Positions 1-5,631 of a DNA stretch of 19,688 bases are shown piece after piece (position 1 is the stretch's first letter; every line of letters begins with the position of its first letter). Source of the DNA: Vulcanimicrobiota bacterium (GTDB lineage Bacteria > Vulcanimicrobiota > Vulcanimicrobiia > Vulcanimicrobiales > Vulcanimicrobiaceae); assembly GCA_014305015.1 (NCBI GenBank), contig JACRUB010000184.1, positions 1 to 19,688 of the forward strand, read 5' to 3'. The notes below the pieces were generated by a model. The model did not search any database. It was not told the origin of the DNA and worked only from the letters and a program-made list of their open reading frames with translations. Position numbers and translations under genes: made by a program.

Positions 1-1
1 C

Positions 2-520
2 ATTTACGCCTTTAGTCCCGAGATATTCCACCACATTCCGCCCGCGACGTTTTACGATTTTGGAAAGAACGTTTTTCCTGAACTTCAGCAGGCCGGTGAA
101 GCATTTTTCGGCTTTGAGGCGGGCGGCGCATATTGGTGCGATATAGGAACGATTACCGAATACCGCCGCGCGAGCTTAGACGTTGTCGAGGGCCGTTTTG
201 AAGTTCCGGGTGGTGGCGCGATTGGGATCGATCCGGCAGCGAACGTCTCCGCTTCGGCCCAGGTTCTCGGCAACGTGCTTGTTCGAGCCGGCGCAACAAT
301 CGGCGAGGGCGCAATCGTTAGCGGACCCTCCGCGATCGACGCGGGAGTTACAATCGGTGAAGGCGCGCGCGTAGAGCGCTCGATCGTGTGGCACGGCGCG
401 CAAATCGGCGCTGGTGCCCGAGTGATCGATTCCATCGTCGGCGCAAACTACGAAGTCGCGGCTGGCATTGCGCTGAATAACGCAGTCGCTGCGAACGAAG
501 AAGGGGCCGCCGCCGAGTAA
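2..520 (+). CDS. Sugar-phosphate nucleotidyltransferase (NDP-sugar pyrophosphorylase), 3' end only
   Basis: This is the C-terminal 172 codons of a gene that begins before the window; the frame is open from base 2 to the TAA at 518-520. The first part reads like the end of a nucleotidyltransferase domain, with IYAFSPEIF, YDFGKNVFPEL and YWCDIGTITEYRRASLDV, as in mannose-1-phosphate guanylyltransferases and glucose-1-phosphate nucleotidyltransferases. From about residue 75 a left-handed beta-helix follows, made of hexapeptide repeats such as VRAGATIGEGAIV and IDAGVTIGEGARV, and ends in an Ala/Glu-rich tail. The family makes activated sugars (NDP-sugars) for cell envelope or glycan synthesis in the cytoplasm. 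The exact sugar and nucleotide cannot be told because the catalytic N-terminus is missing. The family call is firm; the substrate is open. Confidence 0.88.
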   Translation: MYAFSPEIFHHIPPATFYDFGKNVFPELQQAGEAFFGFEAGGAYWCDIGTITEYRRASLDVVEGRFEVPGGGAIGIDPAANVSASAQVLGNVLVRAGATIGEGAIVSGPSAIDAGVTIGEGARVERSIVWHGAQIGAGARVIDSIVGANYEVAAGIALNNAVAANEEGAAAE

Positions 521-559
521 GGACCTTTAGAGGCTTCGCCTTGGTCGTGATTGCAACGC

Positions 560-1153
560 ATGTTGCAGCAGCTCATCGACTTCATGTTTCCACCGCAATG
601 CGGCGGGTGCGACCGGATCGGAACGGGCATCTGCGACGTGTGCCTACCGGCAGATCGCGAAATGCTCTCCACGACAAAATCACTTCATGTTCGCGCGTTA
701 GCGTCCTACGAGGGTCAGGCGCGCCGAGCCATTCTGGCTCTCAAAGACGGCCGGCGGGATGTTGGAGGCGCGCTCGGCATCCGGCTTGCTGCGCTTTGCG
801 CTACCGGAATGATTCTCGTGCCGGTTCCGACAACGCGAAGCCGCAAGTCCGTTCGTGGTTTTGATGGCGCCGAGTTGCTCGCTCGGTCGGCTGCATCGGC
901 AAGTGGTGCAACAGTGCTTTGTGTTCTCTCGCAGGTTGCCGGCGATGCGCAACGGGGCCGCGGCCGGTCCGCGCGCTTGGCTGCCCGTGGTCGCTTTCGC
1001 TGTTCAAGGTCCCTCGCTGGAGTGCGCTGCGTTTTGCTCGACGACGTCATGACGACCGGCGCCACCCTCGAAGACTGCGCTGCAACCCTTCGCGCCTCCG
1101 GCGCTATCGTAGACCACGCAATTGTTATTGCTCTCAGTGAACCTGGCCGGTAA
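560..1153 (+). CDS. comF: ComF-family phosphoribosyltransferase-like protein
   Basis: A 197-residue protein with the ComF layout. The N-terminus, MLQQLIDFMFPPQCGGC, is followed by a second Cys pair (CDVC), together a four-cysteine zinc site. The middle contains ILVPVPTTRSRKSVRGF. The C-terminus has the type I phosphoribosyltransferase PRPP loop VLLDDVMTTGAT. In competent bacteria ComF takes part in uptake of single-stranded DNA in the cytosol; in many others its role is unknown. I chose ATG 560; an in-frame TTG at 551 would add three residues, and neither has a clear ribosome-binding site. It starts 39 bases after the sugar nucleotidyltransferase gene. The family is clear, but a competence role is only inferred from the family name. 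Confidence 0.85.
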   Translation: MLQQLIDFMFPPQCGGCDRIGTGICDVCLPADREMLSTTKSLHVRALASYEGQARRAILALKDGRRDVGGALGIRLAALCATGMILVPVPTTRSRKSVRGFDGAELLARSAASASGATVLCVLSQVAGDAQRGRGRSARLAARGRFRCSRSLAGVRCVLLDDVMTTGATLEDCAATLRASGAIVDHAIVIALSEPGR

Positions 1154-1219
1154 TGTAGCCGGGCGCCCACGGGGAGTGTAACTTATTGCAATATTGTGAG
1201 CGCCCTTGAGGCCTGGGGG

Positions 1220-1236
1220 CCCCAACGAAGTTGGGG
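1220..1236. other. GC-rich hairpin with GAA loop in the comF-DUF427 gap
   Basis: CCCCAAC and GTTGGGG form a perfect 7-bp stem around GAA. It has no T-tract on either side, so it is not a typical intrinsic terminator. The surrounding gap (1154-1266) also holds a wider GGGCGC/GCGCCC pair at 1161-1166 and 1200-1205. Similar small hairpins with GA-rich loops lie before mtnA and purB. The function is unknown; it may stop or stabilise the transcript end. Confidence 0.5.
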
Positions 1237-1247
1237 GCGCGTAATCG

Positions 1248-1266
1248 GATGGAGCGCCTTTAAAAC
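1248..1266 (+). repeat. 19-nt repeated upstream motif, copy 1
   Basis: GATGGAGCGCCTTTAAAAC sits directly before the ATG of the DUF427 gene. A second copy at 5613-5631, before the ribH coding frame, differs at one base. The GGAG inside it (1251-1254) is the best Shine-Dalgarno match here, though 12 bases from the ATG is long. Both copies lie downstream of a CTGGGGG...AACGAAGT block (1213-1231 and 5538-5562), which suggests a small composite intergenic repeat. Confidence 0.55.
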
Positions 1267-1545
1267 ATGAAAGCTACTTGGAACGGGACCACCATCGCTG
1301 AGAGCGACCACACCGAGGTCGTTGAGGGGAACCATTATTTCCCGGCGGATTCGGTCAAGCGCGACTTTTTTAAACCCAGCGAAACGCACTCGGTTTGTCC
1401 GTGGAAGGGCACGGCGAGCTACTACACGCTCGAGGTAGACGGCAAGACCAATCCGGATGCCGCCTGGTATTACCCCGAACCGAAAGATGCGGCCAAAGAA
1501 ATCACGAATCACGTTGCGTTTTGGAAAGGCGTCACGGTCGGCTGA
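1267..1545 (+). CDS. DUF427 family small protein
   Basis: A 92-residue protein that matches the DUF427 family in length and motifs: MKATWNGTTIAESDHTEVVE at the start, then HYFPADSV, the block THSVCPWKGTASYYTLEVDG, and an ending around AAWYYPEPKDAAKEITNHVAFW. DUF427 proteins are small, probably soluble, cytoplasmic beta-rich proteins with no established reaction. It starts at ATG 1267, downstream of the repeated GGAG motif, and its TGA stop (1543-1545) falls inside the beginning of ribD. That overlap suggests it is translated with the riboflavin genes. Whether it has any role in flavin metabolism is unknown. The family is recognised from memory of its motifs. Confidence 0.85.
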   Translation: MKATWNGTTIAESDHTEVVEGNHYFPADSVKRDFFKPSETHSVCPWKGTASYYTLEVDGKTNPDAAWYYPEPKDAAKEITNHVAFWKGVTVG

Positions 1546-2639
1546 AGGCGCAAGATCGCCTCTATCTCGAGCGCGCGTTCGAACTTGCTGTGCGCGGAAG
1601 CGCCAATACGGCGCCAAACCCGCCCGTCGGCGCCGTGATCGTGCGCAATGGCGAGATTGTTGGCGAAGGCTATCACCACGTCGCGGGTTCCAGTCATGCC
1701 GAAGTGGAGGCGTTGCGCGTAGCCGGGCCGCGCGCCCGGGGGGCGACGATGTACGTTTCGCTCGAACCGTGCAATCATACCGGAAAGACGCCGCCATGTA
1801 GCCGGGCGGTTATCGAGGCGGGGCTTGCGCGTGTTGTCATCGGTGCGCTCGATCCAAATCCGAAGACCGCGCGAGGCGGGATGGCTGCACTTCGCGATGC
1901 GAAAATAGATATCACGATCGCCGATGAGCCGCAGGCAAAGCTTCTCATCGAATCGTTCACGCACACGGTGCTCAATTCGTCGCGCCCGTACGTATCGCTC
2001 AAAATGGCATCTTCGATCGACGGCTACATAGCGCCGGCGCCCGGAGATCAATATTGGCTAACTGGCAGCGCGTCCCGAGATTTTGTACGCGACCTGCGGA
2101 TCGGACACGATGCCGTGATGGTGGGCGCGGGCACCGTTCGCATCGACGACCCGCAACTTACGGTGCGGCCGGCCCACACGCGCTTGCGTCCATATGCACG
2201 GATCATCGTGTGTGAAACGGATGCCGTGCCGGCTGACCGGCGCGTCTTGGCTTCCGCTCCAGGCTACGAGCGAACAATTGTGCTCGCACCGGCCGGAGTC
2301 CAAGAACGCTTTGCAACGCTATCCGATACTGCCGAAGTGCTCTTTGTTGGAAGCGCGGCAGATACACAGCTCGATCTTGCGGCTGCAATGAAAACCTTGC
2401 GCAGGCGCGGTTTTCAAAGCATTTTATGCGAAGGCGGCCCGACGCTTGCGGCACGGCTGCTGGCTGCCGGCCTTATAGATCGCCTCTTTTGGCTGATTGC
2501 GCCCAAAGTGCTGGCAAACGGCAGCGCACTTCCGGTGCTCAATCTTCCCTCGGGTACAACCTTTCCAAGCATTGGTTTCGATCGCGTCGAACGGCTGGGA
2601 GATGATATTCTCATCAGTGGAGCGGTGAAGCATGTTTAG
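1521..2639 (+). CDS. ribD: Bifunctional riboflavin biosynthesis deaminase/reductase RibD
   Basis: RibD catalyses steps 2 and 3 of riboflavin synthesis from GTP: deamination of the pyrimidinone and NADPH-dependent reduction of its ribosyl side chain. The N-terminal cytidine-deaminase-like domain has PNPPVGAVIV, the zinc ligands in HAEVEAL and SLEPCNHTGKTPPC. The C-terminal reductase domain has RPYVSLKMASSIDG, GHDAVMVGAGTVRIDDP and ILCEGGPTLAARLL, so both halves look complete. The start is uncertain. No ATG lies near the conserved N-terminus. TTG 1521 is the closest standard start and overlaps the DUF427 gene by 25 bases; CTG 1542, overlapping that gene's stop, has GGAAAGG 12 bases upstream. 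The end overlaps ribE by 8 bases, which implies coupled translation. Confidence 0.95.
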   Translation: MERRHGRLKAQDRLYLERAFELAVRGSANTAPNPPVGAVIVRNGEIVGEGYHHVAGSSHAEVEALRVAGPRARGATMYVSLEPCNHTGKTPPCSRAVIEAGLARVVIGALDPNPKTARGGMAALRDAKIDITIADEPQAKLLIESFTHTVLNSSRPYVSLKMASSIDGYIAPAPGDQYWLTGSASRDFVRDLRIGHDAVMVGAGTVRIDDPQLTVRPAHTRLRPYARIIVCETDAVPADRRVLASAPGYERTIVLAPAGVQERFATLSDTAEVLFVGSAADTQLDLAAAMKTLRRRGFQSILCEGGPTLAARLLAAGLIDRLFWLIAPKVLANGSALPVLNLPSGTTFPSIGFDRVERLGDDILISGAVKHV

Positions 2640-3273
2640 CGGTTTGATCGCCGATCGTGCAACCGTACATGCGGTCGAGCGCCTCGATGGCGGCGGAGTT
2701 ACTTTGCACGTTGCGTGCGACGAGGCAGTCGCAAAGCAAATCGAACCGAAAGATTCGATTTGCGTCAATGGCGTGTGCCTCACCGCAACGAGAATCTCCG
2801 GCAACGTTGTCGCGTTCGATGTGATTCCGGAAACGCTCGACCGTTCGACGCTGGGTGAGCTCAAGACCGGCGAGCGCGTCAATTTCGAGCTTTCACTTCG
2901 CCTCGGCGATCGCATCGGCGGACACTTTGTGTACGGCCATGTCGATACCACGGCGCGTGTCCTCTCGCGCATCGGTGCTGGGCAGGGCGAACGTGTCACA
3001 GTTGAATGTCCTCCGAACTTGAGCCGTTTCATTTGCGAGAAGGCCTTTATTAGCGTCGACGGCGTGAGCCTGACTGTAGCATCTGTCGCGCCGGGCCGTT
3101 TTGACCTGGCGTTAATCCCCGAAACGCTGGCGCGTACAACACTTGGCGAGCGGCCGCCGGGAAGTCACCTCAACATAGAAGTCGATTCGCTTGCGCGCTA
3201 CGCCGTTGCGGCAGTTGACGGGCAAACCGACGAGCATTCGCGCGCCGAATTGGAATGGGCGTTTGAAATTTAA
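2632..3273 (+). CDS. ribE: Riboflavin synthase alpha subunit
   Basis: The last enzyme of riboflavin synthesis: it dismutates two 6,7-dimethyl-8-ribityllumazine molecules into riboflavin and the pyrimidine precursor. The 213 residues form two tandem lumazine-binding domains. The first begins MFSGLI and contains VNGVCLTA; the second contains GGHFVYGHVDTTARV and VDGVSLTVASV. Paired LIPETL and VIPETLDRSTLG segments sit at equivalent places, as expected for the internal duplication. Length is normal for the family (about 200-215). The ATG at 2632 lies inside the end of ribD. Its substrate is made by RibH, encoded further on at 5624, so the two pathway ends sit on either side of the small-RNA region. 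Cytosolic, probably a trimer as in the family. Confidence 0.96.
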   Translation: MFSGLIADRATVHAVERLDGGGVTLHVACDEAVAKQIEPKDSICVNGVCLTATRISGNVVAFDVIPETLDRSTLGELKTGERVNFELSLRLGDRIGGHFVYGHVDTTARVLSRIGAGQGERVTVECPPNLSRFICEKAFISVDGVSLTVASVAPGRFDLALIPETLARTTLGERPPGSHLNIEVDSLARYAVAAVDGQTDEHSRAELEWAFEI

Positions 3274-3718
3274 AGACGAGACGCCGCTGGGTGCGCGCAT
3301 TTTCGAAGTGCGCGACCGGGTGCGCTGGAGCGACGTCGATATCGCGGGCATCATCTATTTCGGCGCATATGTTCGCTTCATCGAGCTCGCTGAAACGGAA
3401 CTCTTCCGTGCTCTGGGCTTCCCGTATGGCAAGATGTTCGAGATGCTCGACATCTGGCTTCCGCGCGTGCATCTCGATTTTGATTTTTTCGCGCCGGCGC
3501 TCATGGACGACGAACTTCTGCTAAAGACGCACATCGCCAAGTTGGGATCGTCGTCCATTACGCTGCGGATGATCGTGCATAATGCGCGGGCGCAAGAAGT
3601 CGACGCCGCGGCAACCCTGGTCGTCGCCGCGGTGGACCGCGCGAGTATGAAGAGTAAGCCTTTGCCGGCAGAGTTGCGCTCGGCACTCGAGAGCTGCCTC
3701 GTTTCCGCTGCTCACTGA
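3263..3718 (+). CDS. Hotdog-fold acyl-CoA thioesterase (4HBT/YbgC-like)
   Basis: About 151 residues with the 4-hydroxybenzoyl-CoA thioesterase signature: VRWSDVDIAGIIYFGAYVRF, with acidic residues D24 and D26 in the DxD position, followed by IELAETELFRALG. A second block, LPRVHLDFDFFAPALMDDEL, matches the central beta-sheet of the fold. Members hydrolyse acyl-CoA thioesters in the cytosol; the substrate here is unknown. I chose TTG 3263, which overlaps the ribE stop by 11 bases and has GGA/ATGGG just upstream. A longer in-frame opening reaches 3191, deep inside ribE, and is unlikely. Position in the riboflavin operon could mean co-transcription only, or removal of a side product. I see no direct evidence for a flavin role. 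Confidence 0.85.
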   Translation: MKFKDETPLGARIFEVRDRVRWSDVDIAGIIYFGAYVRFIELAETELFRALGFPYGKMFEMLDIWLPRVHLDFDFFAPALMDDELLLKTHIAKLGSSSITLRMIVHNARAQEVDAAATLVVAAVDRASMKSKPLPAELRSALESCLVSAAH

Positions 3719-3759
3719 GCCTCTTACAGTTATGCCTGCAGATCCGGCATTCAACGCTC

Positions 3760-3788
3760 AATGAAAAGGCGCTCGCATGGCGAGCGCC
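3760..3788 (-). terminator. Rho-independent terminator of the minus-strand small RNA
   Basis: A perfect 9-bp stem (3768-3776 GGCGCTCGC with 3780-3788 GCGAGCGCC) encloses a 3-base loop. Read on the minus strand it is followed at once by TTTTCATT. On the plus strand the stem is preceded by A's and followed by CCAGG, so it is oriented to end a minus-strand transcript. No minus-strand protein gene lies upstream, which argues for a non-coding RNA. It may also weakly stop plus-strand transcripts from the thioesterase gene. Confidence 0.75.
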
Positions 3789-3942
3789 CCAGGGCTGGTA
3801 TTCCAGAGTAGATTGAGCGTTTCCACTATACCATGCCCTTGAGGCGCCGTCAGCTCCCGATCATCAGGGGCTGGAGCGGACGGGTGCTGCCCCCGTTCGA
3901 GTGGACGCTCAATCTACTCCGGCTACTGAGCCCCGCCCCATG
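3760..3942 (-). ncRNA. Candidate structured small RNA of about 180 nt (6S RNA-like rod)
   Basis: The 393-base gap 3719-4111 has no credible protein gene but strong structure. Bases 3806-3827 pair with 3900-3919: 14 bp perfect, a 2-base bulge, then 6 bp. The stem extends by C-G, C-G and G-U pairs (3803-3805 with 3920-3922), and a further 5 bp joins 3792-3796 to 3929-3933. Inside, an open region of about 15-20 bases on each side surrounds a terminal hairpin built from CCGT...CAGC and GCTG...ACGG. On the minus strand the rod is preceded by a TAGAAT -10 box (3953 to 3948) and ends at a hairpin followed by TTTT. Closing stem, central bubble, terminal hairpin and length all match 6S RNA, which binds sigma-70 RNA polymerase. 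The class is inferred from architecture only; it lacks the SRP RNA core motif. Confidence 0.6.
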
Positions 3943-3947
3943 AGCCC

Positions 3948-3981
3948 ATTCTATCGAGGGGACGTGCCAGCTGTATGGCAC
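3948..3981 (-). promoter_or_regulatory. Putative promoter of the small RNA with an overlapping inverted repeat
   Basis: On the minus strand TAGAAT (3953 to 3948) matches five of six bases of the sigma-70 -10 box. An 18-base spacer leads to CATACA (3977 to 3972), a weak -35 match (3/6). The -35 lies inside a perfect 6-bp dyad, GTGCCA/TGGCAC (3964-3969 and 3976-3981). Such a dyad could be an operator, or only a hairpin. The predicted start is near 3941-3942. Confidence 0.45.
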
Positions 3982-4076
3982 GAAACGGGAGCGTCGGCCG
4001 ACAAACCAAGACCGAGCGCATCGGCACGGCGATCTGAGGTTTTGGCAGAGCGTTCTGGCCTGCTGACCATGGTGGC

Positions 4077-4105
4077 TTGACATTTGTTAAGTCCGGTCGT
4101 ACGCT
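4077..4105 (+). promoter_or_regulatory. Sigma-70-type promoter of ribBA, placed for a leaderless mRNA
   Basis: TTGACA (4077-4082) is a perfect -35 box. After exactly 17 bases comes TACGCT (4100-4105), a 3/6 -10 match that keeps T1, A2 and the final T. The usual start point, 6-8 bases further on, falls at 4111-4113, on the GTG start codon at 4112. No Shine-Dalgarno sequence lies before that codon. The promoter diverges from the small-RNA promoter about 120 bases away. Confidence 0.6.
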
Positions 4106-4111
4106 GGCCGG

Positions 4112-5581
4112 GTGACCACCTTCGCCGATGACCTCAAGATCGCCATGGAAGCGGCGGGGCTTAACGCTTCTGAGCTCGCCGAGCGCTCCGGCCTTACCGA
4201 GGCTGCGATTTCCTATTTGCGTTCGGGTCAGCGGGAGCCGAGCTTCCGTTCGCTCCAGCGCCTGACGTCAGTGCTCCCCGAACTGACGGAAACGACAAAG
4301 CCGAGCAGCCCAATCGATTCCATCGAAGACGCCATCAAAGAAATTCGCGCCGGCAAGATGGTCGTCGTTCTCGACGACGAGGATCGAGAGAACGAGGGCG
4401 ATCTCGTGATGGCCGCCCAGATGGTCACGCCCGAAGCCGTCAACTTTATGCGCAAAGAAGCCGGCGGCCTGATCTGCGTGCCGATCATCGGCAAGCGTCT
4501 CGACGAGTTGCAGATCCCGCAAATGGTCAACGAAAACACCGCCGTGCACGAGACTGCCTTCACGGTTTCAATAGAAGCGCGCGGCCGTACCACCACCGGT
4601 ATCTCCGCGCAAGATCGTTCGGCGACAATCGAAGCACTGCTCGATCCCAATGCCAAACCCTCGGATTTCTTAAGGCCGGGCCACACGTTTCCGCTGCGCG
4701 CGCGGGACGGTGGCGTACTTGTTCGGGCAGGCCAAACCGAAGCGTCGATCGATCTGGCACGGCTTGCCGGCATGTACCCCGCCGGCGTTATTTGCGAAAT
4801 CATGGCCGAGGACGGAACGATGGCACGCTTAGACGCGCTGCGCGTTTTTGCCGATAAACACGAACTGAAACTCATTACGGTCAAAGATTTGATCGCGTAC
4901 CGCATGCGCACCGAAAAACTCGTGCGACGCATTGCGGAATTCACGCTTCCGACCACGTTCGGAAACTTTCGTGGCGTCGCGTATGAGAGCGCTATTGACG
5001 GCCTCACTCACGTTGCGATGGTGATGGGTGATATCGGCGATGGGAAAGATATTCTCGTGCGCGTTCACTCCGAATGCCTCACCGGGGATGCATTGCATTC
5101 AATACGCTGCGACTGCGCGGCCCAACGCGACGGGGCGCTCTCGATGATCGCAAAAGAAGGGCGCGGCGTGCTCTTGTACTTGCATCAAGAAGGCCGCGGC
5201 ATCGGACTTGCAAACAAATTGCGTGCGTACGAACTGCAAGATCATGGCGCCGATACGGTTGAGGCGAACTTAGCTTTAGGCTTGCCTATCGACAAGCGCG
5301 ACTACGGCATCGGCTCGCAGATTCTTGTCGATCTGGGAATTAAGGAGATGCGCATCATTACCAACAATCCAAAGAAAATCTTTGGCCTCGAAGGGTACGG
5401 CCTTAAAATCATGGATCGAGTCCCCATGTACACCGCGCCCACGCCGTTCAACACCCACTACATGGACACCAAACGCGACAAACTCGGCCACATGTTCGAC
5501 AAACAAGTGTCTTTAGCGTCCCCTTTGACGAATGAAGCTGGGGGGCGCGCCGCGAACGAAGTGGAGCGCAGTCCCTCGTGA
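4112..5581 (+). CDS. ribBA: RibBA (DHBP synthase / GTP cyclohydrolase II) with N-terminal XRE helix-turn-helix
   Basis: A 489-residue protein with three parts. Residues 1-55 form a Cro/C1-type helix-turn-helix (ASELAERSGLTEAAISYLRS, then GQREPSFRSLQRL). Residues about 68-270 are RibB, which makes 3,4-dihydroxy-2-butanone 4-phosphate from ribulose 5-phosphate; the acidic motif DDEDRENEGD starts at residue 88. Residues about 280-465 are RibA, which opens the GTP imidazole ring; the zinc cysteines are C322, C333 and C335 (ECLTGD, RCDCAAQ), and LHQEGRGIGL, DKRDYGIGSQIL and TNNPKKIFGLEGYGL are intact. Both enzymes look active, so this supplies both entry precursors to riboflavin. The helix-turn-helix is not a normal RibBA part and suggests DNA-binding autoregulation. 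GTG 4112 is favoured by the adjoining promoter. The last 20 residues are repeat-derived and low in conservation. Confidence 0.95.
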   Translation: MTTFADDLKIAMEAAGLNASELAERSGLTEAAISYLRSGQREPSFRSLQRLTSVLPELTETTKPSSPIDSIEDAIKEIRAGKMVVVLDDEDRENEGDLVMAAQMVTPEAVNFMRKEAGGLICVPIIGKRLDELQIPQMVNENTAVHETAFTVSIEARGRTTTGISAQDRSATIEALLDPNAKPSDFLRPGHTFPLRARDGGVLVRAGQTEASIDLARLAGMYPAGVICEIMAEDGTMARLDALRVFADKHELKLITVKDLIAYRMRTEKLVRRIAEFTLPTTFGNFRGVAYESAIDGLTHVAMVMGDIGDGKDILVRVHSECLTGDALHSIRCDCAAQRDGALSMIAKEGRGVLLYLHQEGRGIGLANKLRAYELQDHGADTVEANLALGLPIDKRDYGIGSQILVDLGIKEMRIITNNPKKIFGLEGYGLKIMDRVPMYTAPTPFNTHYMDTKRDKLGHMFDKQVSLASPLTNEAGGRAANEVERSPS

Positions 5582-5596
5582 ATGCTTTAGCTTTCA
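5538..5596 (+). repeat. GC-rich repeat-like block spanning the ribBA 3' end, with trailing hairpin
   Basis: CTGGGGG followed by AACGAAGT (5538-5562) resembles the block at 1213-1231 before the DUF427 gene, and both precede the shared 19-nt motif. Here it encodes the Gly/Ala/Glu-rich C-terminal tail of RibBA. A stem GTGAA/TTCAC with inner GCT/AGC (5578-5596) follows across the stop codon. It may be a small palindromic interspersed element; only a genome-wide count would tell. Confidence 0.4.
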
Positions 5597-5612
5597 CTTG
5601 GCGCAGCCAACA

Positions 5613-5631
5613 GATGGAGCGCCATTAAAAC
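5613..5631 (+). repeat. 19-nt repeated upstream motif, copy 2
   Basis: GATGGAGCGCCATTAAAAC matches the motif at 1248-1266 in 18 of 19 positions. In copy 1 an ATG follows at once; here the same place reads AAA. The GGAG at 5616-5619 is the only Shine-Dalgarno-like sequence before ribH, and the ATT within the motif (5624) is in the ribH reading frame. Confidence 0.55.

Noticed and set aside
3792..3933. SRP (4.5S) RNA or tmRNA as identity of the minus-strand RNA
   Set aside because: The SRP core GGAAGGAAGCAG-type motif and the tRNA-Ala-like ends of tmRNA are absent; the bubble-and-rod shape fits 6S RNA better.
3719..4111. FMN riboswitch before ribBA or elsewhere in the rib cluster
   Set aside because: None of the conserved FMN aptamer blocks (for example the GGGGCAGGGTGAAA-type and ACCGGCGGT-type motifs) is visible on either strand; the predicted start of ribBA leaves no leader.
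4228..5007. Long minus-strand open frames opposite ribBA, mtnA (6321-7127) and holA (7324-8073)
   Set aside because: They are shadows of strongly conserved plus-strand genes in GC-rich DNA; their translations are Ser/Arg-rich and resemble no family.
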